From positions 14,745-32,892 of the forward strand of contig MGNQ01000013.1 of the NCBI GenBank assembly GCA_001796865.1: DNA of 18,148 nt, given 5' to 3'. The DNA comes from Chloroflexi bacterium RBG_16_56_11. Its GTDB lineage: Bacteria > Chloroflexota > Dehalococcoidia > Dehalococcoidales > RBG-16-60-22. Below are positions 15,174 to 18,148 of this stretch, piece after piece. Both the position numbers and the translations under genes were made by a program. Position 1 is the first letter of the stretch; the number at the start of each line of letters is the position of its first letter. The notes under the pieces were generated by a model. It searched no databases, was not told where the DNA came from, and saw nothing but the letters and a program-made list of their open reading frames with translations.

Positions 15174-15929
15174 ATGGAGCTTGGCTTAAAGGGAAAGGTC
15201 GCCCTGGTGACCGGGGCCGGCAGCCAGATAGGTTTCGGCCATGCCATCGCGCTGGCGCTGGCTAACGAAGGGTGTGACATCGCCGCCAACGATATCGACC
15301 TCGACGGCGCCAAAAAAACCGCCGCCGCCGTTGAGAAGCTGGGGCGCAAGTCCCTGGCGGTCAAAGCCGACGTCACCAGCGGCGCCGAGTGGGAGAGCAT
15401 GGTCAAGCAGGTCCTGGACAAATTCGGCCGGTTAGACATACTGGTGAACAACGCCGGCGGCTGCAGTCCGTTCAAGCCTTTCCTGCAAATGACCGATAAG
15501 GACTGGGACTTCGATATCAACATCAACCTCAGGAGCACCCGGAACGGGATGAAGGCCGTCCTCCCCCAGATGGTCAAGCAAAAAAGCGGCAAAATCGTGA
15601 ACATCACCTCCGGCGCTGGTATCATGGGCGGCATGTTCACCTCCGGCTATGCCTCTGCCAAGGCCGGGGTCATCGCGCTCACCATGGGTGTCTCCAAGGA
15701 GGCGGGGCCCGACGGGATAAATATCAACTGCGTCTCTCCCGGTCCGGCCAACACCGGCTTCGCTAAAAACGCCCCGCCGGGCTTTATCGACAACTTTCCG
15801 AAGCAGCTACCGATAAGGCGCCTCACCACGACGCAGGACGTCGCCAATGCCGTGGTCTTCCTGACGTCCGATGCCGCCGCCGATATCGTCGGACAGGTCC
15901 TCATCGTCTCCGGCGGGCCGGCGCCCTGA
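15174..15929 (+). CDS. Short-chain dehydrogenase/reductase 2 (FabG-like SDR)
   Basis: This 251-residue classical SDR has the cofactor loop TGAGSQIGFG (13-22), two residues longer than the standard TGxxxGxG. Other visible features are Asp40/Asp42 at the end of the second strand (NAD-type preference), D66-V67, NNAG (92-95), catalytic Asn118, Ser146, Tyr159 and Lys163 (YASAK), and SPGP (about 188-191). AAGGAGG lies 4 nt before the ATG. It is co-transcribed with IclR-2. It likely oxidises a hydroxyacyl or alcohol intermediate, or reduces the corresponding ketone; FabG-like annotation is by fold only. It is not a close copy of SDR-1 (different cofactor loop and NNAG box), so the two probably act on different substrates. 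Confidence 0.92.
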   Translation: MELGLKGKVALVTGAGSQIGFGHAIALALANEGCDIAANDIDLDGAKKTAAAVEKLGRKSLAVKADVTSGAEWESMVKQVLDKFGRLDILVNNAGGCSPFKPFLQMTDKDWDFDININLRSTRNGMKAVLPQMVKQKSGKIVNITSGAGIMGGMFTSGYASAKAGVIALTMGVSKEAGPDGININCVSPGPANTGFAKNAPPGFIDNFPKQLPIRRLTTTQDVANAVVFLTSDAAADIVGQVLIVSGGPAP

Positions 15930-16089
15930 GGCAAAGACTAAACTCAGTGACAGGTGAAATAGGTCTCCGCCGATATGATACCGGATTGACACCGGAACGC
16001 TTATAACGAGTTGTCCGCTCCCCGGTTATCTATTTGTCTTGACGCCCTCTTTTCTGATATTCTCGAAGCAGCCTGCTAAGGGGTCAAAT

Positions 16090-16860
16090 ATGATATCGGA
16101 CCTCGAACCCTCGCTCGAGATAGTCAGGAACGTATTATCGGCCGATTTCTCCTGCGAAGAAGCCGACCTGGAAGGAGAGGGCGTTTTCATACGCCTTGCC
16201 AGGCAGTCGGCAGGGGCGCGCCGTTTCCCCCGACCGGCGAAATTTCTGGCGGTCGTGACCATGGGTAAAGGCGTCGTCGCCTGTTGCAGCGCCAACCGGC
16301 TCCGCTGGGCAAGGGCCAACCTGGCCGGTCTTTCCCGGGATGATATTTTTTCCGCGACAACGATTACCCGCCTGGAAAGATACGTGGCCCATGACCGGCA
16401 GTCCATGGCCGGGCCGGACCTGAAATATATCTGCACGCCGGCAAGCTTCCGGCCGTACGCCGCGAACGGAAAAATCGAACTGGTCTTAACCGAAGGTGAA
16501 AATATACCGGTTGTATACACCAGCCGTCAGTTCCCCAACGCCCTGGGCTATACCCCGAATGCGCAGCGACCCCGGGTCGTTACCTGTAAGGCCAGCTACG
16601 GAGGCGTAGTGGCGGGATTGGCGGCCGCCAGCGCCGACGGCGATGTGATGTGGCAAATCGGGGTGGATATCCTGCCAGAATACCGGGAACGCGGTATCGG
16701 TAAGACCCTGGTAAGCGCCGTAACTGCCGCCATTCTTAACAAAGGCATATTACCCTACTACTCTACGGTTGCCCCGAACATTGCGTCCCGCCGTACGGCT
16801 CTTTCCCTGGGCTATTTCCCGGCCTGGGTGGAACTGTATAGTCGTGATATTCAAACATGA
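16090..16860 (+). CDS. GNAT-family acetyltransferase with an uncharacterised N-terminal half
   Basis: This is a 256-residue protein. The C-terminal ~90 residues are a GNAT domain: strand 4 WQIGVDILPEYR (188-199), the acetyl-CoA pyrophosphate loop RERGIGK (199-205), and the NIASRRTALSLGYFPAW segment (230-246). Residues 1-165 are not recognisable from motifs and may form a second, degenerate domain or substrate lid. The start at the ATG at 16090 has AAGGGG 6 nt upstream; a TTG at 16039 would add 17 residues and is less likely. The substrate, a small molecule or protein amine, is unknown. The gene lies on the plus strand, 160 nt after SDR-2. TTGACA (15986-15991) and TATAAC (16002-16007) are only 10 nt apart in the gap. 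It is probably not part of the catabolic operons. Confidence 0.85.
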   Translation: MISDLEPSLEIVRNVLSADFSCEEADLEGEGVFIRLARQSAGARRFPRPAKFLAVVTMGKGVVACCSANRLRWARANLAGLSRDDIFSATTITRLERYVAHDRQSMAGPDLKYICTPASFRPYAANGKIELVLTEGENIPVVYTSRQFPNALGYTPNAQRPRVVTCKASYGGVVAGLAAASADGDVMWQIGVDILPEYRERGIGKTLVSAVTAAILNKGILPYYSTVAPNIASRRTALSLGYFPAWVELYSRDIQT

Positions 16861-16866
16861 TGAGGA

Positions 16867-16918
16867 GCCGGAAATATGAACTCCGGCGTCTTCCAACTGA
16901 TCGTTTTCCTTTCAGTTG
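16867..16918. repeat. Two inverted repeats after the GNAT gene
   Basis: GCCGGA/TCCGGC (16867-16872 and 16882-16887) and CAACTGA/TCAGTTG (16894-16900 and 16912-16918) could form two successive hairpins just after the GNAT stop. Neither is followed by a T-run. They may be a weak terminator or an mRNA-stabilising structure. Confidence 0.35.
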
Positions 16919-17050
16919 TCTGCTCCTGGCGCCAATAACACCGGTGATGTAACAACTATTCAACTATTTTCCGGCCAACTTTATAACTTTTCAATGATTA
17001 TTGTCCTAAAATATTAGATGTTGATTGTGAAAGGGAAAGAGGAGGGTATC

Positions 17051-17344
17051 ATGTTCGCACGTGTATCAGCGCTTCAAGGGAAACCGGACCAATTAGAAGC
17101 AGGCGTCCGCAACTACCGGGAGCAGGTTGTTCCCTCGGCCCGGAAATTAACCGGGTTCAAAGGGGCCTACCTCCTCACGGACCGTAATAGCGGCAAGTTT
17201 TTAAGTATCACTCTGTGGGATACGGAGAAAAACCTGCAAGCCAGTGCTACGGCCGCCGACAAGTTACGCGCCAATGCTTCAAAAACTATTGCCGCTTCCA
17301 AGCCGCCCGTTGTCGAAATTTATGAAGTCGTTGTTCAACCCTAA
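17051..17344 (+). CDS. Small dimeric alpha/beta-barrel protein (ABM-like)
   Basis: This 97-residue protein starts at the ATG at 17051 with GGAGGG 4 nt upstream; an upstream ATG at 17018 would place that site within the gene. The pattern is typical of ferredoxin-like dimeric alpha/beta-barrel proteins of the antibiotic biosynthesis monooxygenase (ABM) type. There is a first strand (MFARVSALQG), a helix (QLEAGVRNYREQVVPSARKL), GFKGAYLLTDRNSGKFLSIT as paired strands, LWDTEKNLQASA, and a final VVEIYEVVV strand. Such proteins oxidise small aromatic substrates, bind haem or have no known activity. No catalytic residue can be assigned. The gene converges with the MFS transporter, with 23 nt between stops. 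It is cytosolic. Confidence 0.75.
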   Translation: MFARVSALQGKPDQLEAGVRNYREQVVPSARKLTGFKGAYLLTDRNSGKFLSITLWDTEKNLQASATAADKLRANASKTIAASKPPVVEIYEVVVQP

Positions 17345-17367
17345 TCCAGTAGAATTTCACAACGCCG

Positions 17368-18148
17368 TCAGGATTTGGTTCTTAATGGCAGGATTTTCGC
17401 CCGGAGCTTCTCAGCGTTCCGCGGCGCGGCCAGCCAGAAACTGACACATCCAATTCCATAAGCCGCCATGGCGATGATGAAGGCGGTGTTATAGCTGCCC
17501 GAGACGTCGTAAATATATCCCCCCAGCCAGGGGCCGATAGCACCCCCGATACCCACACCGGTGAGCAGCAGGGCCGAGATGAAACCTATGTTCCGGCCGC
17601 GGAAGATATCGGCCGTGCCCACGATAATGTTGGGCGAAAAAAGCCCGGTAGAAAAGCCGGAGCCAATGGCATACGCGTAGAGAAGCCACGGTTGATGGGA
17701 GCCCTGGGCCGACATCAACGCTATCAGGGCGCCGATGGATAATACGGCGGCAATGGTCAATGTCCCCTCCCGGCCTATCTTATCGGATACGGACGAGCAG
17801 AGCTGTCCGCCGATGGAGACGATACCGAAGAGAGCGAAGACCGAAGCGGCCAGGGCGCTGCTGTAGCCGATGTCCTCGGCGTACTTTATCTGGTGGGCAA
17901 TGACCAGGTAGCTGCCAATTCCCCAGAAACAGAACTCGGTGAAGACCAGTAGCCACAGAGCGCGCGTCCGCAGGGCGGCGCGGAGCGTCCAATCCACAAC
18001 GGGGGACCCCGGTACCTCCCCGGCATCGCCGGTGGCTGAGGGCCTATCACTACTATAGACCGCCAGTCCGCGGTCCTCCGGTCGGTGAAAAAAAAAGGCC
18101 AGATAGAGGGGTAACAAAACCACCAGGACGAAACCCGCCATCACCAGA
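17368..18148 (-). CDS. MFS transporter, C-terminal half (partial at right edge)
   Basis: The frame is open to the window edge, so the N-terminus lies outside; an internal GTG/ATG near 18144 is not the true start. The visible ~259 residues hold one hydrophobic segment (AGFVLVVLLPLYLAFFF), a charged central loop of about 50 residues, and then about six membrane segments, matching TM6-TM12 of a 12-TM major facilitator. The loop SVSDKIGREG is the second-half copy of the MFS signature D-x-x-GR. The GVGIGGAIGPWLGGYIYD segment resembles monocarboxylate/oxalate-type (OFA/MCT-like) transporters. It probably imports or exports an organic acid at the cytoplasmic membrane, which would fit the nearby catabolic genes, but the substrate is not determined. 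Confidence 0.88.
   Translation of the reverse strand, partial: LVMAGFVLVVLLPLYLAFFFHRPEDRGLAVYSSDRPSATGDAGEVPGSPVVDWTLRAALRTRALWLLVFTEFCFWGIGSYLVIAHQIKYAEDIGYSSALAASVFALFGIVSIGGQLCSSVSDKIGREGTLTIAAVLSIGALIALMSAQGSHQPWLLYAYAIGSGFSTGLFSPNIIVGTADIFRGRNIGFISALLLTGVGIGGAIGPWLGGYIYDVSGSYNTAFIIAMAAYGIGCVSFWLAAPRNAEKLRAKILPLRTKS

Noticed and set aside
7180..16020. Shared word GAGYTGTCCGCTC at 7180 and 16008
   Set aside because: Only two copies, at unrelated positions relative to their genes, with a partial copy inside the MFS coding region; probably coincidence.
1..18148. CRISPR arrays, insertion sequences, rRNA
   Set aside because: No regular repeat-spacer pattern, transposase motif or rRNA sequence was seen on reading the window.

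Overview
This GC-rich window reads like a chromosomal segment of an anaerobic or facultative bacterium. My best guess is Chloroflexota, class Dehalococcoidia or a relative. The guess rests on corrinoid-methyltransferase gene style, IclR/SDR/flavin-oxidase catabolic genes, and short intergenic repeats of a type I associate with that group. It is inference; no rRNA or core marker gene is present.

Layout. (1) Positions 1-7253, minus strand: one long operon read right to left. It starts at a good sigma70-type promoter (7225-7253) whose -10 overlaps a 17-bp palindrome. The first gene encodes a small corrinoid-binding protein, followed by five tandem paralogues of a uroporphyrinogen-decarboxylase (URO-D/MtaA-like) TIM-barrel family. 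The fifth runs off the left edge. None has the HemE signature, and the three zinc ligands of MtaA/MtbA are not visible in the four complete members. (2) A tRNA-Gly(CCC) gene with encoded CCA and a near-consensus promoter at 7346-7461, plus strand. (3) Positions 7572-15929: a catabolic block bounded by two paralogous IclR regulators. IclR-1 faces an operon that runs towards it: FAD oxidase-2, two-cluster Fe-S/CCG protein, FAD oxidase-1, SDR-1. IclR-2 and SDR-2 are transcribed divergently from that operon. (4) Positions 15930-18148: a GNAT acetyltransferase, a small dimeric alpha/beta-barrel (ABM-like) protein, and the C-terminal half of an MFS transporter entering from the right.

How it may work together (inference). 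The corrinoid protein is a shared methyl carrier, and the tandem paralogues are candidate methyltransferases that load it from different methylated substrates. The flavoprotein/Fe-S set resembles a GlcDEF-type 2-hydroxyacid or alcohol dehydrogenase complex. With the two SDRs it would oxidise an organic substrate or a demethylated product. The IclR proteins have nearly identical recognition helices, and copies of one 17-bp palindrome sit at both IclR promoters and at the flavoprotein operon promoter. This suggests a small self-regulated regulon. No corrinoid reductive activator or second methyltransferase (to folate) is in the window.
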